A DNA stretch of 64,000 nt from Atopobium sp. UBA1382 (GCA_002305805.1 DBQY01000017.1:5487-69486); one strand, 5' to 3'; numbered from the stretch's first letter, positions 25,488 through 34,205 are shown. The notes: generated from the sequence alone by a model not told the origin. Made by a program: numbers and translations.

Positions 25488-25520
25488 TGATCCAAAAGGG
25501 GTCTGTCCCCTTTTGAATCA
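25488..25520. repeat. Palindrome, GGGGTC family, copy 4
   Basis: TGATCCAAAAGGGGTCTG-TCCCCTTTTGAATCA. Its centre is in the opposite orientation to copies 2 and 3. The last three bases are the TGA stop of the ABC ATPase gene. It lies about 80 bases upstream of the transposase start. Confidence 0.92.
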
Positions 25521-26291
25521 CCCCTCGAGGTAGCGGGAGAGAAACTCGCGGGTGCGCGGGTGCTCCGGGGACGAGAAGAGCTTCTCGGGCGCGCCCTTCT
25601 CGGCGATGACGCCCTTATCCATGAAGACGACCTCGTCGGAGACGTTGCGCGCGAAGGCCATCTCGTGCGTGACCACGACCATCGTCATGCCCTCGGCCGC
25701 GAGGCACCGCATGACCTCGAGGACCTCGCCCACGATCTCTGGATCGAGCGCGGAGGTGGGCTCATCGAAGAGCATGAGGTCGGGCTGCATGCAGAGGGCA
25801 CGCGCAATGGCGACGCGCTGCTTCTGGCCGCCGGAGAGGTTGTTTACGTCCGCACGCGCGAAGTCGGCGAGGCCCACCGACTCGAGATGGCGCAGCGCGA
25901 CCTCCTCGGCCTCGGCCTTGCCCATCTTGCGCAGGGTTACGGGTGCGAGCGTGCAGTTGTCGAGCACGTTCATGTTGTTGAACAGGTTGAAACCCTGGAA
26001 CACCATGCCGATCTTCTCGCGCAGGCGGTTCACGTCCACGTGCTCGGCCGCGAGATCGGAGCCGTGGAACCAGACGTGCCCGGCGTCGGGCGTCTCGAGC
26101 AGATTGATGCAGCGCAGAAGCGTCGACTTTCCGGAGCCGGAGGCGCCGATGATCGTGACCACCCGGCCGGGCATGACGTCGAGGTTGATGTCGCGCAGGA
26201 CCTCGAGGTCGCCGAAGCTCTTGCGCAGGCCCTCGATGCGGACCATCGGCTCGGCCGCAACGCTGGCGGCGCCCGTGTTCTTCTCGCTCAT
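25518..26291 (-). CDS. Polar amino-acid ABC transporter ATPase
   Basis: The 257-residue ATPase powers an uptake system. It shows Walker [10 protein letters not shown], the Q-loop [11 protein letters not shown], the signature [16 protein letters not shown], Walker [13 protein letters not shown] and the switch VVVTHEM, closest to the GlnQ/HisP type. A 16-residue extra N-terminus precedes [12 protein letters not shown]. It is third in the operon with the permease and binding protein; its ATG lies three bases after the permease stop. Confidence 0.93.
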   Translation of the reverse strand: MSEKNTGAASVAAEPMVRIEGLRKSFGDLEVLRDINLDVMPGRVVTIIGASGSGKSTLLRCINLLETPDAGHVWFHGSDLAAEHVDVNRLREKIGMVFQGFNLFNNMNVLDNCTLAPVTLRKMGKAEAEEVALRHLESVGLADFARADVNNLSGGQKQRVAIARALCMQPDLMLFDEPTSALDPEIVGEVLEVMRCLAAEGMTMVVVTHEMAFARNVSDEVVFMDKGVIAEKGAPEKLFSSPEHPRTREFLSRYLEG

Positions 26292-26294
26292 GGC

Positions 26295-27461
26295 TTACTC
26301 CTCCACCTTCACGGGCGTGTCGGACGTGCTGCCCACGGCCTCGGTCTTGACGTTGAAGCGGTGCGCAAAGCGGCCGAGCAGCCACGTTGCCACCATCGTG
26401 AGCACGAGGTAGATGGCCGCGGCGATCAGGAACGCCGGGAAGTAGTCGTAGTAGTTGCCGCCGATGGTACGCGCCGCAAAGGTCAGGTCAAAGACGCTGA
26501 TGATCGAAAGGACCGAGGAGTCCTTGATGTTGATGACGAGCTCGTTGGAGAGGCCGGGGATGGAGTTCTTGATGCCCTGGGGGAAGACCACCTTGAGCAT
26601 GGCCTGCCACTGGGAGAGGCCGAGCGAGCGCGCAGCCTCCATCTGGCCCTTGTCAACGGCCGCGATGCCTCCGCGCAGGACCTCCATCATGTAGGCGGTG
26701 GAGTTGAGCGAGACGGTCACCAAGCCCGCGTTGAACGCGGACCAGATCTGGTTGAGCTCCGCGCCGCTGAAGTCGCCCGTCGCGCGGATGATCCCCAGGA
26801 TGCCGTAGTAGACGATCATGGCCTGGACCATCATCGGCGTACCGCGCACCACGGTGCTGTAGACCTTGGCAAAGCCGGTGCCCACGACCTTCCAGAAGCG
26901 GACGAAGTCGTTGTCGGGGCGATCGACCGCCTGGATGCGGCAGAAGACGAGCAGCAGCGCCAGGATGAACGCAATCACGGTGCCAAAGACGGCGAGCGCA
27001 ATCGTGGTAGTGACGCCGGTGACGTAGGTGCTGCGGCTCACCCAGAACATCCAGAGGATGTTCTGGAGGAAGTCGTCCGCCGGTCGGTCGGTTGCCGAGA
27101 CGGCGGCCACCCACGCCGAGGCGAGGCCCATGACCAGGCGGTCGATGACGAGCACAAGCACAATCGCCCAGATGACGTACGAGGCGTAGCGCAGGGCGCG
27201 ACGGGCGGGCGGCCTCACGAGCGGCGAGGTCTCCGCATAGCTCTTCCAGTGCGTGAGCTTGAACGCGAGCGCGAGGGCGCTCGCGACGAGCCACGCCGCC
27301 AGCACGTAGTACATCACGAGCTCGACGGTGAACGCGCTCGCCAGGAAGCTCATGGCCGGGCGCGGCGAGCTCGAGAGCAGCATGCCGACAACCGCGACGG
27401 CGCTCGTGCCGAGAAGGACGTAGCGATGGTCGCGCGTCACGAAGTCACGCAGTTTTGACAT
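26295..27461 (-). CDS. Polar amino-acid ABC transporter permease
   Basis: The 388-residue membrane protein is longer than usual. Three extra hydrophobic segments (about 1-165) precede a standard HisM-type permease domain. The EAA loop appears around RGGIAAVDKGQMEAARSLGL, followed by SNELVINIKDSSVLSIISV. It forms the channel with the ATPase and the binding protein. The 91-bp gap to the binding-protein gene contains a G+C-rich imperfect hairpin, which could lower expression of permease relative to binding protein. Confidence 0.9.
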   Translation of the reverse strand: MSKLRDFVTRDHRYVLLGTSAVAVVGMLLSSSPRPAMSFLASAFTVELVMYYVLAAWLVASALALAFKLTHWKSYAETSPLVRPPARRALRYASYVIWAIVLVLVIDRLVMGLASAWVAAVSATDRPADDFLQNILWMFWVSRSTYVTGVTTTIALAVFGTVIAFILALLLVFCRIQAVDRPDNDFVRFWKVVGTGFAKVYSTVVRGTPMMVQAMIVYYGILGIIRATGDFSGAELNQIWSAFNAGLVTVSLNSTAYMMEVLRGGIAAVDKGQMEAARSLGLSQWQAMLKVVFPQGIKNSIPGLSNELVINIKDSSVLSIISVFDLTFAARTIGGNYYDYFPAFLIAAAIYLVLTMVATWLLGRFAHRFNVKTEAVGSTSDTPVKVEE

Positions 27462-27552
27462 TCAGACACCTCGTGTTTCTCGCCCCGAAGCGGGACGAGG
27501 GCAAAGCCGCCCCCGCCCCGCTTGGCGGTCGCTCATGGTCTGGGACCGCCCC

Positions 27553-28485
27553 CTACGCAGGCTGGCGATCCATGCAGGCGTTCCACATCTCCTGGCGCTC
27601 GTCCTCGGGGATGCCGGCGATGATCTCGTTGATCTTCTCGAGCGCGGCGTCCTGGCCCTTGGCGATAGCGGCGTTGTCGGGCATGACCGAGCCCTCGAAC
27701 TTCTCGTCCATCTCGAGCTCGACGAACTCGGGGTGGGTCTCCAGCAGCTTGGGCACCGAGAGCATCGAATAGGTGATGATGTCGGCGGCGCCGCTGCTCA
27801 GGTTCTCGACGACCATGGGGACGGTCTCGGCGGGCGTGAGGTGCGTGACGCTCGGCTCGGCCTCGACGATCTGCTCGATGACGTCGTCGTACATCGTGGC
27901 CGCCTGGCCCATGATCGCGGCGTCCGCCAGGTCGGAGAAGGTCTTGGCCCCGGCCCACTGGGAGTCGGACTTGGTGATCATGACGATGTCGTCGTCAATG
28001 TAGGAATCGGAGAAGTCCGCGGAGTCCTCGCGCTCGGGCGTGACGGACATGCCGGCGCACACGATGTCGATCTGGCCGTTGTTGAGGGCGTCAATCAGGC
28101 CGTCGAAGGAGAGCTTCACGGCCACGGCCTCCATGCCCAGGCCCTCGGCGATGATCTTGGCTGCCTGGACGTCATAGCCGTCGGCGAAGGCGCCGTCGAC
28201 GTTGTCGATCGGGATGGTGAACTCGGACTCCTCCTGGACCTGCCAGTTGTACGGAGGGTAGGCCGCCTCCATGCCAACGCGCAGGGTCTTGCCGTCGCCG
28301 AGGGTGGCCTCGGCGGCGTCGGCGTCGTCGGTCGTGTCGGTGTCATCGGCGGTGGGTTCCTGCGCGGCGGGGCCACAGCCGGAAAGGACCATCACGCCTC
28401 CCATGCCCGCCACGAGGCTCGACAGCTTGAGGAAGTCGCGGCGAGAGACTCTGTCAGATACAAGAACGCGCGGGGTGGCCTTCAT
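27553..28485 (-). CDS. Amino-acid ABC transporter substrate-binding lipoprotein
   Basis: The 310-residue solute-binding protein has a Tat-type signal (SRRDFLKLSS) merged with a lipobox (MVLSGC). An acidic linker leads to an SBP_bac_3 domain beginning KTLRVGMEAAYPPYNW, with FDGLIDALNNGQIDIVCAGM and SVTPEREDSADFSDSY. It delivers polar amino acids to the permease; the exact ligand cannot be told. ATG at 28485 follows AAAGGAACC. A longer upstream frame has no ribosome site. The spacer to cyuA (28486-28684) holds divergent promoters and no gene. Confidence 0.92.
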   Translation of the reverse strand: MKATPRVLVSDRVSRRDFLKLSSLVAGMGGVMVLSGCGPAAQEPTADDTDTTDDADAAEATLGDGKTLRVGMEAAYPPYNWQVQEESEFTIPIDNVDGAFADGYDVQAAKIIAEGLGMEAVAVKLSFDGLIDALNNGQIDIVCAGMSVTPEREDSADFSDSYIDDDIVMITKSDSQWAGAKTFSDLADAAIMGQAATMYDDVIEQIVEAEPSVTHLTPAETVPMVVENLSSGAADIITYSMLSVPKLLETHPEFVELEMDEKFEGSVMPDNAAIAKGQDAALEKINEIIAGIPEDERQEMWNACMDRQPA

Positions 28486-28619
28486 GGTGGTTCCTTTCCC
28501 TTTTTGAGTAATCCCCTTCCGCGCGACGCAACCGGAGGGGACCCATTCCCCTCCCCCTTGCAAGCGGGCGCACCCGATGCGAGAAAGTTACGCGCACGTC
28601 GGCAGGATACCGCGGGGCG

Positions 28620-28643
28620 AGAAGAACCTCGAGCTGATACCAT
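28620..28643 (+). promoter_or_regulatory. Probable cyuA promoter (AGAAGAAC-N10-TACCAT)
   Basis: The TACCAT -10 at 28638-28643 and the AGAAGAAC at 28620-28627 repeat the arrangement upstream of the lipoprotein gene at 21691, including the 10-base gap and shared bases between. Confidence 0.4.
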
Positions 28644-28684
28644 CGTGGGAAACACCGCCGTAACGGGTCGTCCAGGAGGCCTTC

Positions 28685-29971
28685 ATGGACCAGGAAGTCT
28701 ACGACGCCTACGTCGCCATTCTCGAGGAGGAGCTCGTCTGCGCGATGGGCTGCACCGAGCCCATCGCCGTGGCCTACTGTGCCGCGCTCGCGCGCCAGAC
28801 GCTCGGGGCGCTGCCGGAGCGCGTGGAGGTGGCGGCGTCCGCCAACATCATCAAGAACGTGAAGAGCGTCGTCGTGCCCAACACGGGCGGCGCGCGCGGC
28901 ATCGAGGCTGCCGCGGCGGCGGGCGTGGTCGCGGGCAACGCGGACGCCAAGCTCGAGGTCCTAGCCGGCGTGACCGGCGAGCAGATCACCGAAATGCGCG
29001 ACTTTCTCGCCACGCACGACGTCACCGTGGCGCCGAGCGAGCGCCCGTGGATCTTTGACATCCAGGTGCGCGCCTCGGGCAACGGCCACGAGGCGCTCTG
29101 CGAGATCGCCGGTTCGCACACCAACGTCATCCGCGTGGAGCGCGACAGCGAGGTTCTTCTCGACACGCCCTTTGAGGAGGACGCTGGCGAAAAGGACGCG
29201 GGCACGGACCGCAGCTACCTCTCCATCGAGAAGATCGTCGAGTTTGCCGGCACGGTGAACCTGGATGACGTCAAGCAGCTGCTCGGCCGTCAGATAGCCT
29301 GCAACATGGCCATCGCCCGCGAGGGGCTGGAGGGTGAGTGGGGCGCCAACATCGGCAGCGTGCTGCTCTCCGCGTACGGCGACGGCGTGGCCAACCGCGC
29401 CAAGGCGTGGGCGGCCGCCGGCTCCGACGCGCGCATGGGCGGCTGCGAGCTGCCCGTGGTCATCAACTCCGGCAGCGGCAACCAGGGTCTCACAGCGAGC
29501 GTCCCCGTGATCGTCTACGCCCAGGAGCTGGGCGTCTCTCACGAGGAGCTGCTGCGCGCGCTCGTGGTATCCAACCTCGTGACCATCCACCTCAAGACCG
29601 GCATCGGCCGACTCTCCGCCTACTGCGGCGCCACGAGCGCCGGCGCGGGCGCGGCGGCCGGCATCACCTACCTCTACGGCGGACGTGCGGACGAGATCGC
29701 ACATACCGTGGTCAACGCCATCGCCATCGACTCCGGCATGGTCTGCGACGGTGCCAAGGCGAGCTGCGCGGCCAAGATCGCGAGCGCGGTGGAGGCCGGC
29801 CTTCTGGGCATGCAGATGCAGAGCCAGGGCAAGCAGTTCTACGGCGGCGACGGAATCGTGGTCAAGGGCGTGGAGAACACGATCCGCAACGTGGGCGTGC
29901 TCGCGGCGCAGGGCATGCGGGAGACGGACCGCACGATCATCGAGCTCATGTGCGGGAGCGGCGCCTGCTAA
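28685..29971 (+). CDS. cyuA: UPF0597 family L-cysteine desulfidase / serine dehydratase alpha-like
   Basis: The 428-residue protein matches the YhaM/CyuA family, oxygen-sensitive [4Fe-4S] enzymes that break cysteine into pyruvate, ammonia and sulfide. Conserved Cys residues are seen in LVCAMGCTEPIAVAYC, in VCDGAKASCAAKIAS and in the terminal ELMCGSGAC. INSGSGNQGLTASVPV is the family core. GGAGGCCTTC precedes the ATG. It stands alone and diverges from the amino-acid transporter, which might import its substrate. Confidence 0.82.
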   Translation: MDQEVYDAYVAILEEELVCAMGCTEPIAVAYCAALARQTLGALPERVEVAASANIIKNVKSVVVPNTGGARGIEAAAAAGVVAGNADAKLEVLAGVTGEQITEMRDFLATHDVTVAPSERPWIFDIQVRASGNGHEALCEIAGSHTNVIRVERDSEVLLDTPFEEDAGEKDAGTDRSYLSIEKIVEFAGTVNLDDVKQLLGRQIACNMAIAREGLEGEWGANIGSVLLSAYGDGVANRAKAWAAAGSDARMGGCELPVVINSGSGNQGLTASVPVIVYAQELGVSHEELLRALVVSNLVTIHLKTGIGRLSAYCGATSAGAGAAAGITYLYGGRADEIAHTVVNAIAIDSGMVCDGAKASCAAKIASAVEAGLLGMQMQSQGKQFYGGDGIVVKGVENTIRNVGVLAAQGMRETDRTIIELMCGSGAC

Positions 29972-30014
29972 CGTGCGATGGGTGCCGGTGAGGCGATAAA
30001 CCCCGCCCAAGGCC

Positions 30015-32441
30015 CTACTCCCAGACGGGCGGCACCGGGGCGTCGGGCGTGGCCCAGGTGCCCAGGGCGGCGTTGGGGTCGGCGTCCAGGGTAAGGGGCG
30101 AGAAGGACCCCGCGTTGTAGCTCCTCAGAGCCGCGACGCCGATCATCGCCGCGTTGTCGCCGCAGGCGCGCATGGGCGGCACGGTCACGCGCACGCCGCG
30201 CTTCTCGAGCGCCTTCTTGTACGCCGCGCGCAGGCCCGGGTTGGCCGCCACGCCGCCGCCGACGCAAAAGTCAGAGACGCCGGTCTCCTCCACCGCAGTC
30301 ACCGCCTTGGCGACCTGCACGTCGATGACCGCAGCCTCGAAGCTCGCCGCCAGGTCGGGCAGGTTGATCGCACGGCCAGCGCGGTTCTCGCCCTCGATGT
30401 AGGTGATGACGGCAGTCTTGAGGCCAGAGAGGCTGAAAGAGTAGTCCCCGCTGTGCATCATCGCACGCGGGAAGTGGATGGCCTTGGGATTGCCCTGCGC
30501 GGAGAGCTTGGAAATCACCGGGCCGCCGGGGTATCCCAGGCCGAGCGCCTTGGCCACCTTGTCGAAGGCCTCGCCCACCGCGTCGTCGATTGTGGAACCG
30601 AGAAGGACGTAGTCGCCCCAGGCGCGGACGTGCACGAGCATGGTGTTGCCACCGGAGACGATGCTCGCCACGAAGGGCGGCTCGAGGTCCGGGGTCTCGA
30701 AGAGGTTGGCCATGAGGTGGCCCTCGAGGTGGTGCACGGCAATGAGCGGCAGGTCAGCAGCTGCGCAGAGACCTTTCGCGAAGGCCACGCCCACCACGAG
30801 CGCGCCCACGAGGCCCGGCCCCGCCGTCACGCCCACGGCCGCGAGGTCCGCGGGCGCGAGCGTGTCCACACCGAAGTGCTCGCCGGCGCGCTCGAGCGTC
30901 TCCTCGAAGACGCCGACGATGGCCTCGGTGTGCTTGCGAGAGGCGATCTCGGGCACCACGCCGCCAAAGCGCGCGTGGAAGTCGATCTGCGTGGCCACGA
31001 CGCTCGCGCAGACCACGCCGTGGGAGTCGGTCACGGCCATGGCGGTCTCGTCGCAGGAGGACTCGATCGTGAGGATGAGCGGGCCGGCGGCCGCCAGCGC
31101 CGCCGCGGCCTCGGGCGTTCGCTCGCCGGGCGCGATCGGCCACGGGCGGATCGAGGGCGCCGGCTCCGGGTGGCCGGTCGCGATCACGGCGTCCGCCGCG
31201 AGCGGCAGCGGGGCGCGCAGGATGAGGGCGTCGTGACCGGCGCCGTAGTAGCCGGGGCGACGGCCCTCCTCCGCGAGGCCGAGCGTGCCATAGAGCGCCC
31301 GGGCGGGCGCGTTCTTCTCGTCCACCTCGAGGGAGATCGTGGAAGCGCCGAGCATCTGCGCGTCGTAGGCGACGCGGGCCACGAGGCGCGTGGCGATGCC
31401 CTCTCGGCGGCGCGCCGCGTCCACGACGACCTCCTCGACCTCGAAGTCCGCCCCTGCGAGCACGCCTCCCGCAAAGCCGATGACGGTGCACTGGTCGTGC
31501 GCAACCCACCAGCTGCGACCGGGCTGAGAAAGCTCCTCGTAGAACATCCTCTCCGCCCATGGCGTGTGAGCAGAGCCCTCGTAGGCCAGCGCCTCGAGCG
31601 CGGCCACGGCAGCGGTATCGTTCACCGTCATGGGGCGCAGCTGCAGGTGGATGCCCGCGAGCGCGTCATCGACGCCAGTGAGTTCCACGGACGCCGGCTT
31701 CTTGAGGCCGAGGCGCGTGCGCTCGGCCTCCTCGGCGTCGGAGAGGCGCGTGTAGATGGGCAGGACGAGCGCCGGGTCGCCGGGCTGCTCGTCAAAGACG
31801 CCGGCCTCCACGGCCGCGTGGATCAGCCCCTCGCCGGTGGGATACCACGCCTCCTCGGGCGAGAAGGATGCGAGGCCCGCAGCCTCAAAGCGTGTGCGGT
31901 ACTTGACCAGGCCGTTGCCCGTCAGCGTGAGCTCGGCCGCGTCGGCGCGACCGGCCCAGTCGGACACGCAGGCGTCGGCCTTAGACACGGTCTCGGCCGG
32001 GAAGGTGCGGTGCGCGCCCGTCTCGTCGAGCTCGTAGATGCCGGGATAGACCTCGCCACGCATGGCGTCGCCGGCAACCGCGAGCATGCCGCGCGCACCG
32101 GCGGCATACGCCGACCAGGCCATCGCGTCGAGCGCGGAAGTTCCGTACAGCGGCAACCCCGCGCCGCACGCGAGGCCCTTGGCCGTGGCGATGCCGATGC
32201 GCACGCCCGTGAACGATCCAGGGCCGCGCCCCACGAGCACGGCATCGAGGTCGGCCACCGCAAGGCCGGCGTCGGCGAGCGTCCCCTGCGCCGTGGTCAC
32301 AAGCTCCACGTTGGCCTGGCGACGGCACATGTGGTCGCGCGCGGCCAGCACCGTCACGGCACCGTCGGCGTCCACGCGTCCGACAGCGCAGGCCAGCATG
32401 TCCGTGGACGTGTCCAACGCAAGGATGATCTTCTCGGCCAT
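30015..32441 (-). CDS. Fused TsaB-RimI-TsaD: tRNA t6A synthesis with protein acetyltransferase
   Basis: The 808-residue protein joins three normally separate proteins. TsaB spans about 1-245 (LALDTSTDMLACAV, GRGPGSFTGVRIG). A GNAT acetyltransferase of RimI type spans about 265-415 (VEEVVVDAARRREGIATRLV, ARALYGTLGL). TsaD spans about 455-808 (LILTIESSCDETAMAV, the metal histidines in VHHLEGHLMANLF, IVSGGNTMLV, GGGVAANPGLR). TsaB and TsaD with TsaE place threonylcarbamoyl on A37 of ANN-decoding tRNAs; RimI acetylates a ribosomal protein N-terminus. All motifs are intact. tsaE is 2 kb upstream, separated by the PerR operon. Confidence 0.94.
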   Translation of the reverse strand: MAEKIILALDTSTDMLACAVGRVDADGAVTVLAARDHMCRRQANVELVTTAQGTLADAGLAVADLDAVLVGRGPGSFTGVRIGIATAKGLACGAGLPLYGTSALDAMAWSAYAAGARGMLAVAGDAMRGEVYPGIYELDETGAHRTFPAETVSKADACVSDWAGRADAAELTLTGNGLVKYRTRFEAAGLASFSPEEAWYPTGEGLIHAAVEAGVFDEQPGDPALVLPIYTRLSDAEEAERTRLGLKKPASVELTGVDDALAGIHLQLRPMTVNDTAAVAALEALAYEGSAHTPWAERMFYEELSQPGRSWWVAHDQCTVIGFAGGVLAGADFEVEEVVVDAARRREGIATRLVARVAYDAQMLGASTISLEVDEKNAPARALYGTLGLAEEGRRPGYYGAGHDALILRAPLPLAADAVIATGHPEPAPSIRPWPIAPGERTPEAAAALAAAGPLILTIESSCDETAMAVTDSHGVVCASVVATQIDFHARFGGVVPEIASRKHTEAIVGVFEETLERAGEHFGVDTLAPADLAAVGVTAGPGLVGALVVGVAFAKGLCAAADLPLIAVHHLEGHLMANLFETPDLEPPFVASIVSGGNTMLVHVRAWGDYVLLGSTIDDAVGEAFDKVAKALGLGYPGGPVISKLSAQGNPKAIHFPRAMMHSGDYSFSLSGLKTAVITYIEGENRAGRAINLPDLAASFEAAVIDVQVAKAVTAVEETGVSDFCVGGGVAANPGLRAAYKKALEKRGVRVTVPPMRACGDNAAMIGVAALRSYNAGSFSPLTLDADPNAALGTWATPDAPVPPVWE

Positions 32442-32522
32442 TCGCAGCTCTTCTCGCTCGTAGTTTCAACTCGTCTAGTGTAGTCAAATCGCCGCATGAC
32501 GGGGCCACGCCGACGCCTCCTC

Positions 32523-32568
32523 AAAAAGGCCGACTTGGCAGAAAATCGTCTGCCAAGTCGGCTCTTTT
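32523..32568. terminator. Bidirectional terminator hairpin
   Basis: GCCGACTTGGCAGA pairs perfectly with TCTGCCAAGTCGGC around AAATCG, with AAAAA on the left and TCTTTT on the right. On the minus strand it ends the perR-rubrerythrin-DUF3783 transcript before tsaB. Confidence 0.85.
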
Positions 32569-32588
32569 GCGGACAGGGCGAGAAGAAC

Positions 32589-32636
32589 GCCCAGTTGGCG
32601 GCTCTTCCGACGGGTCAATTCTCTGCCAAATCGGCT
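32589..32636. repeat. Decayed copy of the adjacent hairpin
   Basis: GCCCAGTTGGCGG and CTGCCAAATCGGC resemble the two arms of the terminator at 32523 but with mismatches and a longer loop. It lies next to the stop codon of the DUF3783 gene. Confidence 0.5.
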
Positions 32637-32640
32637 GATT

Positions 32641-33090
32641 TTAGGAGGCGCCGTCACCACCGGCCATCTGGGCGTGCTCGGCGGCAACAGCGTCCATGAG
32701 ACGAACAAGCGGCCACGCGCGGTTGACCTTGGTGAGCAGGGCCTTGGCGCCCACCGCACACCCCGCCTCGCGCGACCGGGCGAGAAACTCGTCCACCTGC
32801 TTGTTAGCGAGGCCGCAGAGCAGCACGAACTCGTCGCACTCCGGGCTCGGCCCGTCGTAGGGGACGGGCGCCTGCCGCATCCCCGGCATCCGCGCGAACG
32901 CGCCCGCCGGGTCGCCCAGCCTCTCGGGCAGCGCCGTGCGCGCAACCACGCCCATCTCCTTCAGCACCGCCCGGACCGCCGCGCCCTTCTCGGAAGAGGG
33001 GTCAAGCCCCCAGAGCACCGCGCACGGCACGGGCCCCGAGGGCTTGACCTTCTTCGATCCGGCGGCCTTCTTCCTAGGCCGGCCAGCCAT
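32641..33090 (-). CDS. DUF3783-family protein
   Basis: The 149-residue protein has a very basic N-terminus (AGRPRKKAAGSKKVKPSG) and a C-terminal half resembling DUF3783 (DEFVLLCGLANKQVDEFLAR then VNRAWPLVRLMDAVAAEHAQ). No catalytic residues are evident. Its start overlaps the rubrerythrin stop by one base, so it is co-translated with a peroxide-defence gene. That context is the only clue to its role. Confidence 0.75.
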   Translation of the reverse strand: MAGRPRKKAAGSKKVKPSGPVPCAVLWGLDPSSEKGAAVRAVLKEMGVVARTALPERLGDPAGAFARMPGMRQAPVPYDGPSPECDEFVLLCGLANKQVDEFLARSREAGCAVGAKALLTKVNRAWPLVRLMDAVAAEHAQMAGGDGAS

Positions 33091-33677
33091 TAGCCGAAGT
33101 AACGCTCGAGCAGGCCCTTGAGAGCCTTGCCGTGACGGGCCTCGTCGCGCGCCATCTCGTGGACGGTGTCGTGGATGGCGTCGAGGTTGTTCTTCTTGGC
33201 GCAGGTGGCGAGCTCAACCTTGCCCTGCGTGGCGCCGAACTCGCAGTCGACGCGCCAGGCGAGGTTGTCCTTCGTGGTGGCCTTCATGTTGGGCTCGAGC
33301 TCCTCGCCGAGCAGCTCGGCGAACTTGGAGGCGTGCTCGGCCTCCTCGTAGGCGGCCTTCTCCCAGTAGAGGCCGATCTCGGGGTAGCCCTCGCGGTGAG
33401 CGATGCGCGCCATGCAGAGGTACATGCCGACCTCGGAGCACTCGCCGTTGAAGTTGGCCTTGAGCTGCTCGAGGATGTAGGCCTTGTCCTCATCGGAGAT
33501 GTCGGGGTTGTCCTTGACGGTCTTGCCGTAGATGCCGTACTCGTGCTCGGCAGCAAGCTTGAGCTCACCCTCGACCTTCTCGAACTGGCTGGCCGGGGCG
33601 TGGCAGACCGGGCACTCCGCCGGCGGCTCGGCGCCCTCGTAGATGTAACCGCAGACCTTGCAGACCCACTTGTCCAT
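33090..33677 (-). CDS. Rubrerythrin with N-terminal rubredoxin (reverse rubrerythrin)
   Basis: The 195-residue protein reduces hydrogen peroxide to water in anaerobes. An N-terminal rubredoxin holds its iron with [10 protein letters not shown] and CPVCHAP. A four-helix diiron domain follows, with [29 protein letters not shown] and [11 protein letters not shown] as ligand motifs. The domain order is the reverse of classical rubrerythrin. ATG at 33677 follows AAGGAGGT; an upstream extension is spurious. It lies between perR and the DUF3783 gene. Confidence 0.93.
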   Translation of the reverse strand: MDKWVCKVCGYIYEGAEPPAECPVCHAPASQFEKVEGELKLAAEHEYGIYGKTVKDNPDISDEDKAYILEQLKANFNGECSEVGMYLCMARIAHREGYPEIGLYWEKAAYEEAEHASKFAELLGEELEPNMKATTKDNLAWRVDCEFGATQGKVELATCAKKNNLDAIHDTVHEMARDEARHGKALKGLLERYFG

Positions 33678-33740
33678 CGTGAAACCTCCTTGTTTGTCGG
33701 TGGCGGAGCCGCGGCCCCGCCCCTCTCCTATGCACACGGC

Positions 33741-34151
33741 TTACGCCGTTAATGCCTCGTCGTTCTTCTCGGCCGCCTGGCACGCGGGACAGACGCCGTC
33801 GAACTGCAGCGTGTAACCCACGATCCGATACTCCGACACCGCCGCAGCGGCCTCGTCGATGCCCTGCAGGACGGGCGCCATGACGTCGTCCACGCGCCCA
33901 CAGCAGACGCAACGAACGTGGTAGTGCGCAAACGTCTGGTGGTCAAATCGATCGGCCCCGTTGTTGATGCGCACACGGCCAACGACGCCCTCGTCCGAGA
34001 GCCTTGCCAACGTACGATAGACGGTCGCCCGCCCCACGCCGGGATGCTCCGCGTGAACGGCCTCGTAGACCTCGTCGGCGGTGGGATGGTTGGCAAGCGT
34101 GCGCAGCGCGTCGATGATGATCTGTCGCTGCACGGTGTTTCTCGCTGGCAT
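33741..34151 (-). CDS. perR: Fur-family peroxide-responsive repressor (PerR type)
   Basis: The 136-residue metalloregulator has a winged helix (NTVQRQIIIDALRTLANHPT, GRATVYRTLARLSDEG). A dimer domain follows with HQTFAHYHVRCVCCGRVDD and a second zinc pair in VCPACQAAE. PerR rather than Fur is suggested by the adjoining rubrerythrin; sequence alone cannot separate the two with certainty. A perfect 9-1-9 palindrome overlaps its own -35, so autoregulation is likely. Confidence 0.85.
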   Translation of the reverse strand: MPARNTVQRQIIIDALRTLANHPTADEVYEAVHAEHPGVGRATVYRTLARLSDEGVVGRVRINNGADRFDHQTFAHYHVRCVCCGRVDDVMAPVLQGIDEAAAAVSEYRIVGYTLQFDGVCPACQAAEKNDEALTA

Positions 34152-34176
34152 GCCCCACCTCCTCGTGTCTGATACG

Positions 34177-34204
34177 AGGATACCATATTGAGACTAAGTC
34201 TCAA
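34177..34204 (-). promoter_or_regulatory. perR: Promoter of the perR operon
   Basis: On the minus strand TTGAGA (34204-34199) and TATCCT (34182-34177) are 16 bases apart. TGG before the -10 adds an extended element. A GAGGAGGTG ribosome site follows in the short leader. Confidence 0.75.
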
Positions 34205-34205
34205 T
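34187..34205. promoter_or_regulatory. PerR/Fur-box operator
   Basis: ATTGAGACT-A-AGTCTCAAT is a perfect palindrome with the 7-1-7 core TGAGACT-A-AGTCTCA typical in form of Fur-family sites. It covers the -35 of the perR promoter. Confidence 0.78.
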
